Shown: positions 22,270-35,825 of the stretch, piece after piece
Layout of the letters: every line of letters begins with the position of its first letter
How positions within the stretch are numbered: the stretch's first letter is position 1
Origin: Closterium sp. Naga37s-1
Taxonomy: Eukaryota > Streptophyta > Zygnematophyceae > Desmidiales > Closteriaceae
Direction of reading: 5' to 3'
Assembly: GCA_947471745.1 (NCBI GenBank)
Contig: CANJKZ010000549.1
Span: forward strand, 134,001-198,000
Length of the DNA: 64,000 bases
The notes under the pieces: generated by a model
What the model saw: the letters and a program-made list of their open reading frames with translations, nothing else
Database searches by the model: none
What the model was told of the DNA's origin: nothing
Program-made: the position numbers and the translations under genes

Positions 22270-24765
22270 CCATATGCTGGTTGCCTTATTTCACAACCTT
22301 GTCTATAACTGATGCTGCGACATTAGGGAAGTGCTATAATGAGAAGCACACAAACTTACTTTCAGCCACTTTGGGCCATAACATCTTTGTTAAAGGTTTA
22401 GTCCCCGATTTAGCCGTATGCTTGCTTTGAATTAACATATGAACAGCAACATGTTTTTATATCGACACACATAATACGGTATGTCGTTCTGTGCTCGAGG
22501 GGGCATGGTGCCGGAAAACGGCTTTTCCCTGCAGACGGTTGACATGACGGTCAACTCAAATTCGAAACTGTGGTCTGACACTTGCACAAGATCCGAGCCA
22601 CTAGTGTTGCTGTCTGTCAGCAAACCTCACCTCATCATCACCACCCCATCCAACGCCGTAGATGTCAGGACCAGCCCCCCCGCGAAACCACGGTAACATA
22701 ACTTGCACAGCGGTATATGGTAACATTCGAAATCTGGCGAAAAGTTAGTCCGCTCGCCAGCTCTTCGGACAGTCTTCGCGACTCCCCGCCGTTCAGCGCA
22801 CCTCCTCCGGCGACCCTCCCTAGGCTTCCCGCCTCGTCAGCGCAAAATTTCCGCAACCAGAGGTTGGAGCAGCAGCGGCGTCTCCCGCCTTGGGGCGTCT
22901 AGGGGACTTTCTCGGCTTGCATGGCGACTCGGCTCCTCGCTTCCCTTCCCTGATGTCCTTTCCTTACCCTCCTCCTCCCCTCACCTCCGCTGACTAGGGC
23001 ATCACATTCAGTTGGGCTTGATCGACCGAACCTCTTTCGCGTGGTACCACGTAGGAACGTGAGTAAACGAACTCAACCGAATTACCGAACTTGGATCAGG
23101 CTCACCATGGACTAGTACACCTCCGCTAGGGCTTTCCTTCCGCCCTGTGTGTGAATCTGCTGCACGGCGACTCACCTCACTTCCGCTAGCCTCGCATTCC
23201 CTTCCATTCCACAATCCCTCTCGCTTAGTCCTGCTCCGCGAGTTCTTTCAAGCGCTTGCTTGCTAACTCGGTCCGTCCGTTCATGGGCGCTTCTTCAGTA
23301 ATGACGCGTGCGTCAAAAATAGAAATCGCTTGAGACTAGGCTTCAAATCAGAACGCTCCACAGTCTTACTGAACGACCGTCAGATCGTTTTCTGGATGAC
23401 CGGCTGCTAGAATCATGGTTCACCGACGATTAACTCGTTACTTTCATCATAGAAGCTTAGGAGTCATCGAATGAGACCCGTCAACTCCTTTTTCGATCAA
23501 GTCTTATTATTAGACATCAGGCTCTCGCCGCGCATCAGCTGTTTCGTGAGATATTCTTTCGTGTCACGCTAGCAGCCTGAAGCTTCCTTCCACCATGACG
23601 TTTTTCGTGGTTATGCTTCGTCCTACGACGCCGTTCGCGTGGTTAGGGTTCGTCGTAGGACGATACTATTCAGCATTTCTCGAAGGAAGGAGGAGTTTCA
23701 TTTGGCTTTCATTATTCGGAGTGGGAATCTCGCAGAGCCGGCAGCAAGCACCAGTCGATCTCGCAGCATGCATCGTACGACGTCGTCGCGATGCCGTCCG
23801 TCCGACGCCGATGCTGACGGTCGACACCGCTTCCAACAACTGCTAACGTCCGACGCCTACACTGACGACCGACGTAGACACTTGCGACGTTAACGAAGAT
23901 GACCACGCGAAGACGCCTGACGGTGACGAATGACGTTACTACTTGAGGATTTTCGTGAGGAGGTGGCGGTAGAGATCACGAATGCATGGATGCATGGAAG
24001 AGATCTCAACGGCGAGAGAGCTCTCGACACTGAGACGCTCTTCGTGACGGCGAGTTCGTGACTAAGCTTGCGAAATGATTGACGGAGAAGCTTTTTTTAG
24101 TCTGATTATTCGTCGATCCCGAAGAGCTCCCGAGGCCGTGGATGGTAGTACGACGGCGGATCCGCTCGTCCACACGTCGACACTCACGACAGCGGGGTAG
24201 CTCGCGAAGGAGCTTCGTCGCGATGCAACGACTGCGAGACGACCGTGCGACGACCGTGCGACGCTCGCGACGTCCCTGGATCTTGTGAATTCGGCAGATG
24301 CGAATACGTCGACGTTATCGAAGGGACCGTTTTCATGGACGCGAATTCGTCGACGTTCGCCCAGCTACTACGGAGGAGCTCGCCGGTGAGTTTTCGCGCA
24401 GCTACTACGGAGGAGGTCTCAGGCAACGCGCTATCTGTAGGGTAAACGTTTCGTGGCTATTTTTGGCGTTCGCGTTTCGTTTGCGTTCGATCTGGCGTAT
24501 ATATCATGGCGTCTGTATCTCACTCACTCGTTGTGATTTGAACTGTCTCCGTCGTGCAGGAGCGGGACCTAGTTTCCTGGTCTGCGTTGGAGCTACTCTC
24601 TCGCCAAGAGCTGGAGCGGTGCTGCTGCGTCCGTGCAGCCGCGGGAGAAGAGCGTGCAAGAGGTGATGCTGACTGCTGCGTTGGTGCGCGCGAGAGGAGA
24701 TGGCTGACAGGCGTTGGTGATGGCGCGGTGCTGCTGCGTCCATGGAAGCATGACGTTGACTGGCG
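22270..24765. other. Stretch with no recognisable gene
   Basis: Only short frames with no family resemblance occur here. A perfect 12-bp inverted repeat (CGTCCTACGACG ... CGTCGTAGGACG) lies near 23.62-23.66 kb with an 18-base spacer. A TATATATC run near 24.50 kb, followed by CTCCGTCGTGCAG|GAGCGG, could be a promoter and acceptor for a transcript entering the repeats to the right. That is only a possibility. Confidence 0.4.
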
Positions 24766-24930
24766 TTGCTGCTGTGTTGGAGGCGGAACGGTGCTGCTGT
24801 GTTGGAGGCGGTGCTGCTGTGTTGGAGGCGGTGCTGCTGTGTTGGAGGCGGTGCTGCTGTGTTGGAGCGGTGCTGCTGTGTTGGAGGCGGTGCTGCTGTG
24901 TTGGAGCGGTGCTGCTGTGTTGGGGAAGCG
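24766..24930 (+). repeat. 20-bp minisatellite (about 8 units)
   Basis: Units read GTGCTGCTGTGTTGGAGGCG, with some shortened by three bases. Frames through it give Cys/Gly-rich peptides with no family match. Confidence 0.85.
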
Positions 24931-25370
24931 GCGAGTGGAAAAGCAGCAACTGGATAAGCGGCGACTTGAGAAGCACTCACACACTCACACACTCACTGCC
25001 TACATGCATGCCGTTTTTCCGTTCTGTCACTTGTGTACGCCGTGCTAATCGCCTTCCCTCTCACCTCCCTTGTCTGCTCCGTCCACTTGTTTCCCTCTTC
25101 TCCTCTCCCCCTGCCAGCATCCCTCTTCCTGCCATCCCTCTGCCAGCACACCCACAGGCCGGCAGCAGCAGCGAGCATGGAGGAGCAGTGCAAGCAGCGT
25201 GGCGAGTGAAGAGGCGAGTGGTGGGATGACGCACGGGAAGGAGGAGAGGGAGGAGGAGGCAAGGTGGCAAGGAAAGGGTGGTTTCTCACTTGCTGGAAGC
25301 ATGGGCATCTCACCTGCTGCTGTGACTGCCGTGTGTCGTGACGCCCTGCGAAGGCAAGCAGCAGCGAGGC

Positions 25371-28300
25371 TAGGAGAAGGAGAGAGGTCTGCAATGACAC
25401 TACAGCTGACAGCAACAGTGGTTGGCAGCAGAAGAGAAGACCATCAGTGACACCAGCGGTGGCAGCAGCGGTGGGAGAAGGAGAGAGGTCCGCAATGACA
25501 CTACAGCTGGCAGCAGCAGTGGCTGGCAGCAGAAGAGAAGACCAGCAGTGACACCAGCGGTGGCAGCAGCGGTGGGAGAAGGAGAGAGGCCCGCAATGAC
25601 ACTACAGCTGACAGCAGCAGTGGCTGGCAGCAGAAGAGAAGACTAGCAGTGACACCAGCGGTGGCAGCAGCGGTGGGAGAAGGAGAGAGGCCCGCAATGA
25701 CACTACAGATGACAGCAGCAGTGGCTGGCAGCAGAAGAGAAGACCAGCAGTGACACCAGCGGTGGCACCAGCGGTTGGAGAAGGAGAGAGGCCCGCAATG
25801 ACACTACAGCTGACAGCAGCAGTGGCTGGCAGCAGAAGAGAAGACCAGCAGTGACACCAGCGGTGGCACCAGCGGTGGGAGAAGGAGAGAGGCCCGCAAT
25901 GACACTACAGCTGACAGCAGCAGTGGCTGGCAGCAGAAGAGAAGACCAGCAGTGACACCAGCGGTGGCAGCAGCGGTGGGAGAAGGAGAGAGGCCCGCAA
26001 TGACACTACAGCTGACAGCAGCAGTGGCTGGCAGCAGAAGAGAAGACCAGCAGTGACACCAGCGGTGGCAGCAGCGGTGGGAGAAGGAGAGAGGTCCGCA
26101 ATGACACTACAGCTGGCAGCAGCAGTGGCTGGCAGCAGAAGAGAAGACCAGCAGTGACACCAGCGGTGGCAGCAGCGGTGGGAGAAGGAGAGAGGTCCGC
26201 AATGACACTACAGCTGACAGCAGCAGTGGCTGGCAGCAGAAGAGACTAGCAGTGACACCAGCGGTGGCAGCAGCGGTGGGAGAAGGAGAGAGGCCCGCAA
26301 TGACACTACAGCTGACAGCAGCAGTGGCTGGCAGCAGAAGAGAAGACCAGCAGTGACACCAGCGGTGGCAGCAGCGGTGGGAGAAGGAGAGAGGCCCGCA
26401 ATGACACTACAGCTGACAGCAGCAGTGGCTGGCAGCAGAAGAGAAGACCAGCAGTGACACCAGCGGTGGCAGCAGCGGTGGGAGAAGGAGAGAGGTCCGC
26501 AATGACACTACAGCTGGCAGCAGCAGTGGCTGGCGGCAGAAGAGAAGACCAGCAGTGACACCAGCGGTGGCAGCAGCGGTGGGAGAAGGAGAGAGGTCCG
26601 CAATGACACACTTGCTGGCAGCAGCAGTGGCTGGCAGCAGAAGAGAAGACCAGCAGTGACACCAGCGGTGGCAGCAGCGGTTGGAGAAGGAGAGAGGCCC
26701 GCAATGACACTACAGCTGACAGCAGCAGTGGCTTGCAGCAGAAGAGAAGACCAGCAGTGACACCAGCGGTGGCAGCAGCGGTGGGAGAAGGAGAGAGGTC
26801 CGCAATGACACACTTGCTGGCAGCAGCAGTGGCTGGCAGCAGAAGAGAAGACCAGCAGTGACACCAGCGGTGGCAGCAGCGGTGGGAGAAGGAGAGAGGC
26901 CCGCAATGACACTACAGCTGACAGCAGCAGTGGCTGGCAGCAGAAGAGAAGACCAGCAGTGACACCAGCGGTGGCAGCAGCGGTGGGAGAAGGAGAGAGG
27001 TCCGCAATGACACTACAGCTGGCAGCAGCAGTGGCTGGCAGCAGAAGAGAAGACCAGCAGTGACACCAGCGGTGGCAGCAGCGGTGGGAGAAGGAGAGAG
27101 GTCCGCAATGACACTACAGCTGACAGCAGCAGTGGCTGGCAGCAGAAGAGAAGACTAGCAGTGACACCAGCGGTGGCAGCAGCGGTGGGAGAAGGAGAGA
27201 GGTCCGCAATGACACACTTGCTGGCAGCAGCAGTGGCTGGCAGCAGAAGAGAAGACCAGCAGTGACACCAGCGGTGGCAGCAGCGGTGGGAGAAGGAGAG
27301 AGGCCCGCAATGACACTACAGCTGACAGCAGCAGTGGCTGGCAGCAGAAGAGAAGACCAGCAGTGACACCAGCGGTGGCAGCAGCGGTGGGAGAAGGAGA
27401 GAGGTCCGCAATGACACTACAGCTGGCAGCAGCAGTGGCTGGCAGCAGAAGAGAAGACCAGCAGTGACACCAGCAGTGGCAGCAGCGGTGGGAGAAGGAG
27501 AGAGGTCCGCAATGACACTACAGCTGACAGCAGCAGTGGCTGGCAGCAGAAGAGAAGACTAGCAGTGACACCAGCGGTGGCAGCAGCGGTGGGAGAAGGA
27601 GAGAGGCCCGCAATGACACTACAGCTGACAGCGGCAGTGGCTGGCAGCAGAAGAGAAGACCAGCAGTGACACCAGCGGTGGCAGCAGCGGTGGGAGAAGG
27701 AGAGAGGTCCGCAATGACACTACAGCTGGCAGCAGCAGTGGCTGGCAGCCGAAGAGAAGACCAGCAGTGACACCAGCGGTGGCAGCAGCGGTGGGAGAAG
27801 GAGAGAGGTCCGCAATGACACTACAGCTGACAGCAGCAGTGGCTGGCAGCAGAAGAGAAGACTAGCAGTGACACCAGCGGTGGCAGCAGCGGTGGGAGAA
27901 GGAGAGAGGCCCGCAATGACACTACAGCTGACAGCAGCAGTGGCTGGCAGCAGAAGAGAAGACCAGCAGTGACACCAGCGGTGGCAGCAGCGGTGGGAGA
28001 AGGAGAGAGGCCCGCAATGACACTACAGCTGACAGCAGCAGTGGCTGGCAGCAGAAGAGAAGACCAGCAGTGACACCAGCGGTGGCAGCAGCGGTGGGAG
28101 AAGGAGAGAGGTCCGCAATGACACTACAGCTGGCAGCAGCAGTGGCTGGCAGCAGAAGAGAAGACCAGCAGTGACACCAGCAGTGGCAGCAGCGGTGGGA
28201 GAAGGAGAGAGGTCCGCAATGACACTACAGCTGACAGCAGCAGTGGCTGGCAGCAGAAGAGAAGACTAGCAGTGACACCAGCGGTGGCAGCAGCGGTGGG

Positions 28301-31300
28301 AGAAGGAGAGAGGCCCGCAATGACACTACAGCTGACAGCAGCAGTGGCTGGCAGCAGAAGAGAAGACCAGCAGTGACACCAGCGGTGGCAGCAGCGGTTG
28401 GAGAAGGAGAGAGGCCCGCAATGACACTACAGCTGACAGCAGCAGTGGCTGGCAGCAGAAGAGAAGACCAGCAGTGACACCAGCGGTGGCAGCAGCGGTT
28501 GGAGAAGGAGAGAGGCCCGCAATGACACTACAGCTGACAGCAGCAGTGGCTTGCAGCAGAAGAGAAGACCAGCAGTGACACCAGCGGTGGCAGCAGCGGT
28601 GGGAGAAGGAGAGAGGTCCGCAATGACACACTTGCTGGCAGCAGCAGTGGCTGGCAGCAGAAGAGAAGACTAGCAGTGACACCAGCGGTGGCAGCAGCGG
28701 TGGGAGAAGGAGAGAGGCCCGCAATGACACTACAGCTGACAGCAGCAGTGGCTGGCAGCAGAAGAGAAGACCAGCAGTGACACCAGCGGTGGCAGCAGCG
28801 GTGGGAGAAGGAGAGAGGTCCGCAATGACACTACAGCTGGCAGCAGCAGTGGCTGGCAGCAGAAGAGAAGACCAGCAGTGACACCAGCGGTGGCAGCAGC
28901 GGTGGGAGAAGGAGAGAGGTCCGCAATGACACTACAGCTGACAGCAGCAGTGGCTGGCAGCAGAAGAGAAGACCAGCAGTGACACCAGCGGTGGCAGCAG
29001 CGGTTGGAGAAGGAGAGAGGCCCACAATGACACTACAGCTGACAGCAGCAGTGGCTTGCAGCAGAAGAGAAGACCAGCAGTGACACCAGCGGTGGCAGCA
29101 GCGGTGGGAGAAGGAGAGAGGTCCGCAATGACACACTTGCTGGCAGCAGCAGTGGCTGGCAGCAGAAGAGAAGACCAGCAGTGACACCAGCGGTGGCAGC
29201 AGCGGTGGGAGAAGGCGAGAGGCCCGCAATGACACTACAGCTGACAGCAGCAGTGGCTTGCAGCAGAAGAGAAGACCAGCAGTGACACCAGCGGTGGCAG
29301 CAGCGGTGGGAGAAGGAGAGAGGTCCGCAATGACACTACAGCTGGCAGCAGCAGTGGCTGGCAGCAGAAGAGAAGACCAGCAGTGACACCAGCGGTGGCA
29401 GCAGCGGTGGGAGAAGGAGAGAGGCCCGCAATGACACTACAGCTGACAGCAGCAGTGGCTGGCAGCAGAAGAGAAGACTAGCAGTGACACCAGCGGTGGC
29501 AGCAGCGGTGGGAGAAGGAGAGAGGCCCGCAATGACACTACAGCTGACAGCAGCAGTGGCTGGCAGCAGAAGAGAAGACCAGCAGTGACACCAGCGGTGG
29601 CAGCAGCGGTTGGAGAAGGAGAGAGGCCCGCAATGACACTACAGCTGACAGCAGCAGTGGCTTGCAGCAGAAGAGAAGACCAGCAGTGACACCAGCGGTG
29701 GCAGCAGCGGTGGGAGAAGGAGAGAGGTCCGCAATGACACACTTGCTGGCAGCAGCAGTGGCTGGCAGCAGAAGAGAAGACCAGCAGTGACACCAGCGGT
29801 GGCAGCAGCGGTGGGAGAAGGAGAGAGGCCCGCAATGACACTACAGCTGACAGCAGCAGTGGCTGGCAGCAGAAGAGAAGACCAGCAGTGACACCAGCGG
29901 TGGCAGCAGCGGTGGGAGAAGGAGAGAGGTCCGCAATGACACTACAGCTGGCAGCAGCAGTGGCTGGCAGCAGAAGAGAAGACCAGCAGTGACACCAGCG
30001 GTGGCAGCAGCGGTGGGAGAAGGAGAGAGGTCCGCAATGACACTACAGCTGACAGCAGCAGTGGCTGGCAGCAGAAGAGAAGACTAGCAGTGACACCAGC
30101 GGTGGCAGCAGCGGTGGGAGAAGGAGAGAGGCCCGCAATGACACTACAGCTGACAGCAGCAGTGGCTGGCAGCAGAAGAGAAGACCAGCAGTGACACCAG
30201 CGGTGGCAGCAGCGGTTGGAGAAGGAGAGAGGCCCGCAATGACACTACAGCTGACAGCAGCAGTGGCTGGCAGCAGAAGAGAAGACCAGCAGTGACACCA
30301 GCGGTGGCAGCAGCGGTTGGAGAAGGAGAGAGGCCCGCAATGACACTACAGCTGACAGCAGCAGTGGCTTGCAGCAGAAGAGAAGACCAGCAGTGACACC
30401 AGCGGTGGCAGCAGCGGTGGGAGAAGGAGAGAGGTCCGCAATGACACACTTGCTGGCAGCAGCAGTGGCTGGCAGCAGAAGAGAAGACTAGCAGTGACAC
30501 CAGCGGTGGCAGCAGCGGTGGGAGAAGGAGAGAGGCCCGCAATGACACTACAGCTGACAGCAGCAGTGGCTGGCAGCAGAAGAGAAGACCAGCAGTGACA
30601 CCAGCGGTGGCAGCAGCGGTGGGAGAAGGAGAGAGGTCCGCAATGACACTACAGCTGGCAGCAGCAGTGGCTGGCAGCAGAAGAGAAGACCAGCAGTGAC
30701 ACCAGCGGTGGCAGCAGCGGTGGGAGAAGGAGAGAGGTCCGCAATGACACTACAGCTGACAGCAGCAGTGGCTGGCAGCAGAAGAGAAGACCAGCAGTGA
30801 CACCAGCGGTGGCAGCAGCGGTTGGAGAAGGAGAGAGGCCCACAATGACACTACAGCTGACAGCAGCAGTGGCTTGCAGCAGAAGAGAAGACCAGCAGTG
30901 ACACCAGCGGTGGCAGCAGCGGTGGGAGAAGGAGAGAGGTCCGCAATGACACACTTGCTGGCAGCAGCAGTGGCTGGCAGCAGAAGAGAAGACCAGCAGT
31001 GACACCAGCGGTGGCAGCAGCGGTGGGAGAAGGCGAGAGGCCCGCAATGACACTACAGCTGACAGCAGCAGTGGCTTGCAGCAGAAGAGAAGACCAGCAG
31101 TGACACCAGCGGTGGCAGCAGCGGTGGGAGAAGGAGAGAGGTCCGCAATGACACTACAGCTGGCAGCAGCAGTGGCTGGCAGCAGAAGAGAAGACCAGCA
31201 GTGACACCAGCGGTGGCAGCAGCGGTGGGAGAAGGAGAGAGGCCCGCAATGACACTACAGCTGACAGCAGCAGTGGCTGGCAGCAGAAGAGAAGACTAGC

Positions 31301-33340
31301 AGTGACACCAGCGGTGGCAGCAGCGGTGGGAGAAGGAGAGAGGCCCGCAATGACACTACAGCTGACAGCAGCAGTGGCTGGCAGCAGAAGAGAAGACCAG
31401 CAGTGACACCAGCGGTGGCAGCAGCGGTTGGAGAAGGAGAGAGGCCCGCAATGACACTACAGCTGACAGCAGCAGTGGCTTGCAGCAGAAGAGAAGACCA
31501 GCAGTGACACCAGCGGTGGCAGCAGCGGTGGGAGAAGGAGAGAGGTCCGCAATGACACACTTGCTGGCAGCAGCAGTGGCTGGCAGCAGAAGAGAAGACC
31601 AGCAGTGACACCAGCGGTGGCAGCAGCGGTGGGAGAAGGAGAGAGGCCCGCAATGACACTACAGCTGACAGCAGCAGTGGCTGGCAGCAGAAGAGAAGAC
31701 CAGCAGTGACACCAGCGGTGGCAGCAGCGGTGGGAGAAGGAGAGAGGTCCGCAATGACACTACAGCTGGCAGCAGCAGTGGCTGGCAGCAGAAGAGAAGA
31801 CCAGCAGTGACACCAGCGGTGGCAGCAGCGGTGGGAGAAGGAGAGAGGTCCGCAATGACACTACAGCTGACAGCAGCAGTGGCTGGCAGCAGAAGAGAAG
31901 ACTAGCAGTGACACCAGCGGTGGCAGCAGCGGTGGGAGAAGGAGAGAGGCCCGCAATGACACTACAGCTGACAGCAGCAGTGGCTGGCAGCAGAAGAGAA
32001 GACCAGCAGTGACACCAGCGGTGGCAGCAGCGGTTGGAGAAGGAGAGAGGCCCGCAATGACACTACAGCTGACAGCAGCAGTGGCTGGCAGCAGAAGAGA
32101 ACACCAGCAGTGACACCAGCGGTGGCAGCAGCGGTTGGAGAAGGAGAGAGGCCCGCAATGACACTACAGCTGACAGCAGCAGTGGCTTGCAGCAGAAGAG
32201 AAGACCAGCAGTGACACCAGCGGTGGCAGCAGCGGTGGGAGAAGGAGAGAGGTCCGCAATGACACACTTGCTGGCAGCAGCAGTGGCTGGCAGCAGAAGA
32301 GAAGACCAGCAGTGACACCAGCGGTGGCAGCAGCGGTGGGAGAAGGAGAGAGGCCCGCAATGACACTACAGCTGACAGCAGCAGTGGCTGGCAGCAGAAG
32401 AGAAGACCAGCAGTGACACCAGCGGTGGCAGCAGCGGTGGGAGAAGGAGAGAGGTCCGCAATGACACTACAGCTGGCAGCAGCAGTGGCTGGCAGCAGAA
32501 GAGAAGACCAGCAGTGACACCAGCGGTGGCAGCAGCGGTGGGAGAAGGGGAGAGGTCCGCAATGACACTACAGCTGACAGCAGCAGTGGCTGGCAGCAGA
32601 AGAGAAGACCAGCAGTGACACCAGCGGTGGCAGCAGCGGTTGGAGAAGGAGAGAGGCCCACAATGACACTACAGCTGACAGCAGCAGTGGCTTGCAGCAG
32701 AAGAGAAGACCAGCAGTGACACCAGCGGTGGCAGCAGCGGTGGGAGAAGGAGAGAGGTCCGCAATGACACACTTGCTGGCAGCAGCAGTGGCTGGCAGCA
32801 GAAGAGAAGACCAGCAGTGACACCAGCGGTGGCAGCAGCGGTGGGAGAAGGCGAGAGGCCCGCAATGACACTACAGCTGACAGCAGCAGTGGCTGGCAGC
32901 AGAAGAGAAGACCAGCAGTGACACCAGCGGTGGCAGCAGCGGTGGGAGAAGGAGAGAGGCCCGCAATGACACTACAGCTGACAGCAGCAGTGGCTGGCAG
33001 CAGAAGAGAAGACCAGCAGTGACACCAGCGGTGGCAGCAGCGGTGGGAGAAGGAGAGAGGTCCGCAATGACACTACAGCTGACAGCAGCAGTGGCTGGCA
33101 GCAGAAGAGAAGACCAGCAGTGACACCAGCGGTGGCAGCAGCGGTGGGAGAAGGAGAGAGGTCCGCAATGACACTACAGCTGACAGCTGCAGTGGCTGGC
33201 AGCAGAAGAGAAGACCAGCAGTGACACCAGCGGTGGCAGCAGCGGTTGGAGAAGGAGAGAGGCACGCAATGACACTACAGCATACAGCAGCAGTGGCTGG
33301 CAGCAGAAGAGAAGACCAGCAGTGACACCAGCAGTGACAG
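25371..33340 (+). repeat. 101-bp tandem array (about 79 units) with a higher-order repeat
   Basis: The unit is 101 bp. It includes GCAGCAGTGGCTGGCAGCAG, AAGAGAAGACCAGCAGTGAC, ACCAGCGGTGGCAGCAGCGG and GGAGAAGGAGAGAGG(C/T)CCGC. Variants at ACTACAGCT versus ACACTTGCT, CCAGCAG versus CTAGCAG, and GTGGGAG versus GTTGGAG recur in a fixed order. From about 28175 to 32880 the order repeats every 1,818 bp (18 units). 101 leaves remainder 2 on division by 3, so recurring 134-codon minus frames are by-products. No function is evident. Confidence 0.95.
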
Positions 33341-33447
33341 CAGCTGTGGGAGCAGCGGTGGCAGCAGTTGGGAAGGCTAGCAGTGGGAGCAGATGCTAGC
33401 AGGGAGGCTAGCAGTGGGAGCAGATGCTGCTCAAAAGTCTGCATATG

Positions 33448-33570
33448 GTGAGTTTTGAGAGACGTCTCAAAACTCACGCCCCCTCCTTCCTCACTGCAGA
33501 TTTGCTGCGGTGAGCAAAACTTGGGTTTTGAGAGCAAAGCGTCTCAAAACTCACACTTGTTGTGGCCTGT
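33448..33570. other. Hairpin cluster 1
   Basis: A 30-base near-perfect palindrome (33448-33477, arms GTGAGTTTTGAGA and TCTCAAAACTCAC) is followed by a second hairpin at 33490-33514 (arms CTCACTGCAG and GCTGCGGTGAG). A third partial one is at about 33523-33553. The same series occurs at 38633-38777. Confidence 0.75.
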
Positions 33571-33617
33571 GGTGGTTGTTGGTTTCTCCTGTTGAGCAGC
33601 GGGATGAGGACCGGCAC

Positions 33618-33850
33618 TTCAAGTGAGGCGCTTTGACCCGCTGGGGGGCAAAGGATCAACACAAGAGGAGCAGCGGGAGGTGGAGCGGCGCCTTCAAGTG
33701 AGGCGCTTTGACCCCCTGGGGGGCAAAGGATCAACACACGAGGAGCAGCGGGAGGTGGAGCGGCGCCTTCAAGTGAGGCGCTTTGACCCCCTGGGGGGCA
33801 AAGGATCAACACACGAGGAGCAGCGGGAGGTGGAGCGGCGCCTTCAAGTG
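33618..33850 (+). repeat. 75-bp tandem repeat (3 units)
   Basis: Three 75-bp units encode, in frame, RRFDPLGGKGSTHEEQREVE plus RRLQV. The frame runs 33623-33892. Because 75 is a multiple of 3, this could be a genuine coding repeat, but no start context, signal or homologue supports it. Confidence 0.8.
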
Positions 33851-35218
33851 AGGCGCCTTCAAAATAAAATTTCTGTGCCGCCCCTCGTCTAGGTACAGCA
33901 AGCATCAAGGGGCAACACCAAGGCGGGAGCAACACGGGGACGCAGCAGCTAGGACCCGTTGTAAGCTGCAGTCTTTCTTGCTTTCTTGTGTCGTCTCATG
34001 CCTAATGTTGTTATGTGTGTGTCTTCTTGTCTAAGCCGTCACGAAGACTTCAAGACGCCTCCAGCCCCCTCGGTAAGTGCTCTCCAAGTTTCTGCTTTCT
34101 GTTTTCCACATGCACTAATGTCGTTGTTGCTTCCCGTTTCAGACAGCCGCGAGACTTCAAGACGCCTCCAGCCCCCTCGGTAAGTGCTCGTCCATTTGGT
34201 TTACTTGTTCTCTACTACCACTAATGGTTCTTGTTTGTCTTATTTAGCAGAAGGGAGAAGTGGAGCATCGGAGCACTCGATCGCTGTGGAGCCGAGGAGG
34301 CGCGGAGGAGAGGAGGCGTGGAGGAGAGGAGGCGTGGAGGAGAGGAGGCTTGAGGAGAGGAGGCGCTAAGGAGAATTTCCTGCCATTGAACTGCCGGTGA
34401 GCATCTTCTTTCCTGCCTTCGTTTTCTTGATCCTTTGGATGGATGGTTGTTGCTCTGTTCGCTTGGCATTGGCTTTGAATCAGTTCTTGGCTCTGGGTGC
34501 AATCGCTGGGTGCTCATAAGCTTTTCCTTCCTTCCTATTCCGCAGGAGATGCATCTTTGGGGACGGAGCAGCAGACGAGGAGGAGCAGGGGAGATGCATC
34601 AGAGGAGGAGGAGCAGAGGAGAGCAGAGCTGCACTGGCCCCCACCGCTGCTGGCCTTATGGAGGGGGGAAGGCGCCAGTATTGACAGGAGCAAGGTGGAG
34701 CTGTTGCTACCTGCTGCTGCTGCCTTGTGCTGTAGCTGCTGCTACCAAGTGATGGCGACCGCTACTGCTACCTCCCGCGCTCGTACCTCTTTCCCTTGTG
34801 CTGCTGCTGGGGCTACGAAACTGCTGCGTTGGAGGTGGAGAGGTGCTGCTGTGTTGGCAGCAGCAGCGGTAGCAGTGGGACCACCAGCAATACCAGAAAA
34901 CTGCAGCAGCGACAGGTGCTACCTCCCTCGCTCCTACCTCCCTCCAGTGTGCTGCTGCTGCTGGTGTGATGTGATAGGATGAGAGATGAAGTGGAGTGGA
35001 GCAGCAAAGGAGATGGCCAGCAACAAAAGGAGAGGCAGCAGCAGAATTGAAAGCCATTGGTGACAGCAGCGGTGGCAGCAGCAGTGGGAGCAGATGATGC
35101 TGCCTCACTCCCGGGTGCTACTGCAGAAGAGCAGAGGAGACGACTGGCAGCTGCTGGGAGCAGAAGAGAAGGCCAGCTGCTATCTCCCTCGCTTCTACCT
35201 ACCTCCCGCCCATGAGCT

Positions 35219-35350
35219 GCATCAGAGGAGGAGGAGCAGAGGCGATGCATCAGAGGAGGAGGAGCAGAGGAGATGCATCAGAGGAGGAGGAGCAGAGGAG
35301 ATGCATCAGAGGAGGAGGAGCAGAGGAGATGCATCAGAGGAGGAGGAGAT
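35219..35350 (+). repeat. 28-bp minisatellite (about 5 units)
   Basis: Units are AGATGCATCAGAGGAGGAGG plus AGCAGAGG. It lies in a purine-rich block between intron-like modules. Confidence 0.8.
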
Positions 35351-35529
35351 GGAGCATAGGTGGAGCAGAGGAGGTGGCTCAGCTGAGGAGGAGCAGAAGA
35401 GGAGACGAGGAGCAAAGTAGCGATGGAGCGAAGAAGCACAGTGGTGGAGTAAATATGTGATCCTCTTTCTTGCTTTATCTGTTCTGTTCGTTCAGATGCA
35501 TGGTTGCTGCCTTATTCGTTTCGCAAGTC

Positions 35530-35825
35530 CTTTCTTTCTTGTCATGTGAGATAATGTCCTTTCTTTCTTGTCATGTGAGATAATGTCCTTTCTTTCTTGT
35601 CATGTGAGATAATGTCCTTTCTTTCTTGTCATGTGAGATAATGTCCTTTCTTTCTTGTCATGTGAGATAATGTCCTTTCTTTCTTGTCATGTGAGATAAT
35701 GTCCTTTCTTTCTTGTCATGTGAGATAATGTCCTTTCTTTCTTGTCATGTGAGATAATGTCCTTTCTTTCTTGTCATGTGAGATAATGTCCTTTCTTTCT
35801 TGTCATGTGAGAGTATGTCCTTTCT
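35530..35825 (+). repeat. 29-bp minisatellite (about 10 units)
   Basis: Units read TTTCTTTCTTGTCATGTGAG plus ATAATGTCC, almost identical copies. It lies inside one of the T-rich intron-like modules, lengthening it to about 430 bp. Confidence 0.9.

Noticed and set aside
26306-33265. Repeated 134-codon minus-strand frames (Leu/Cys-rich)
   Set aside because: They recur at multiples of 101 bp and end at the same unit variants. Composition and period explain them.
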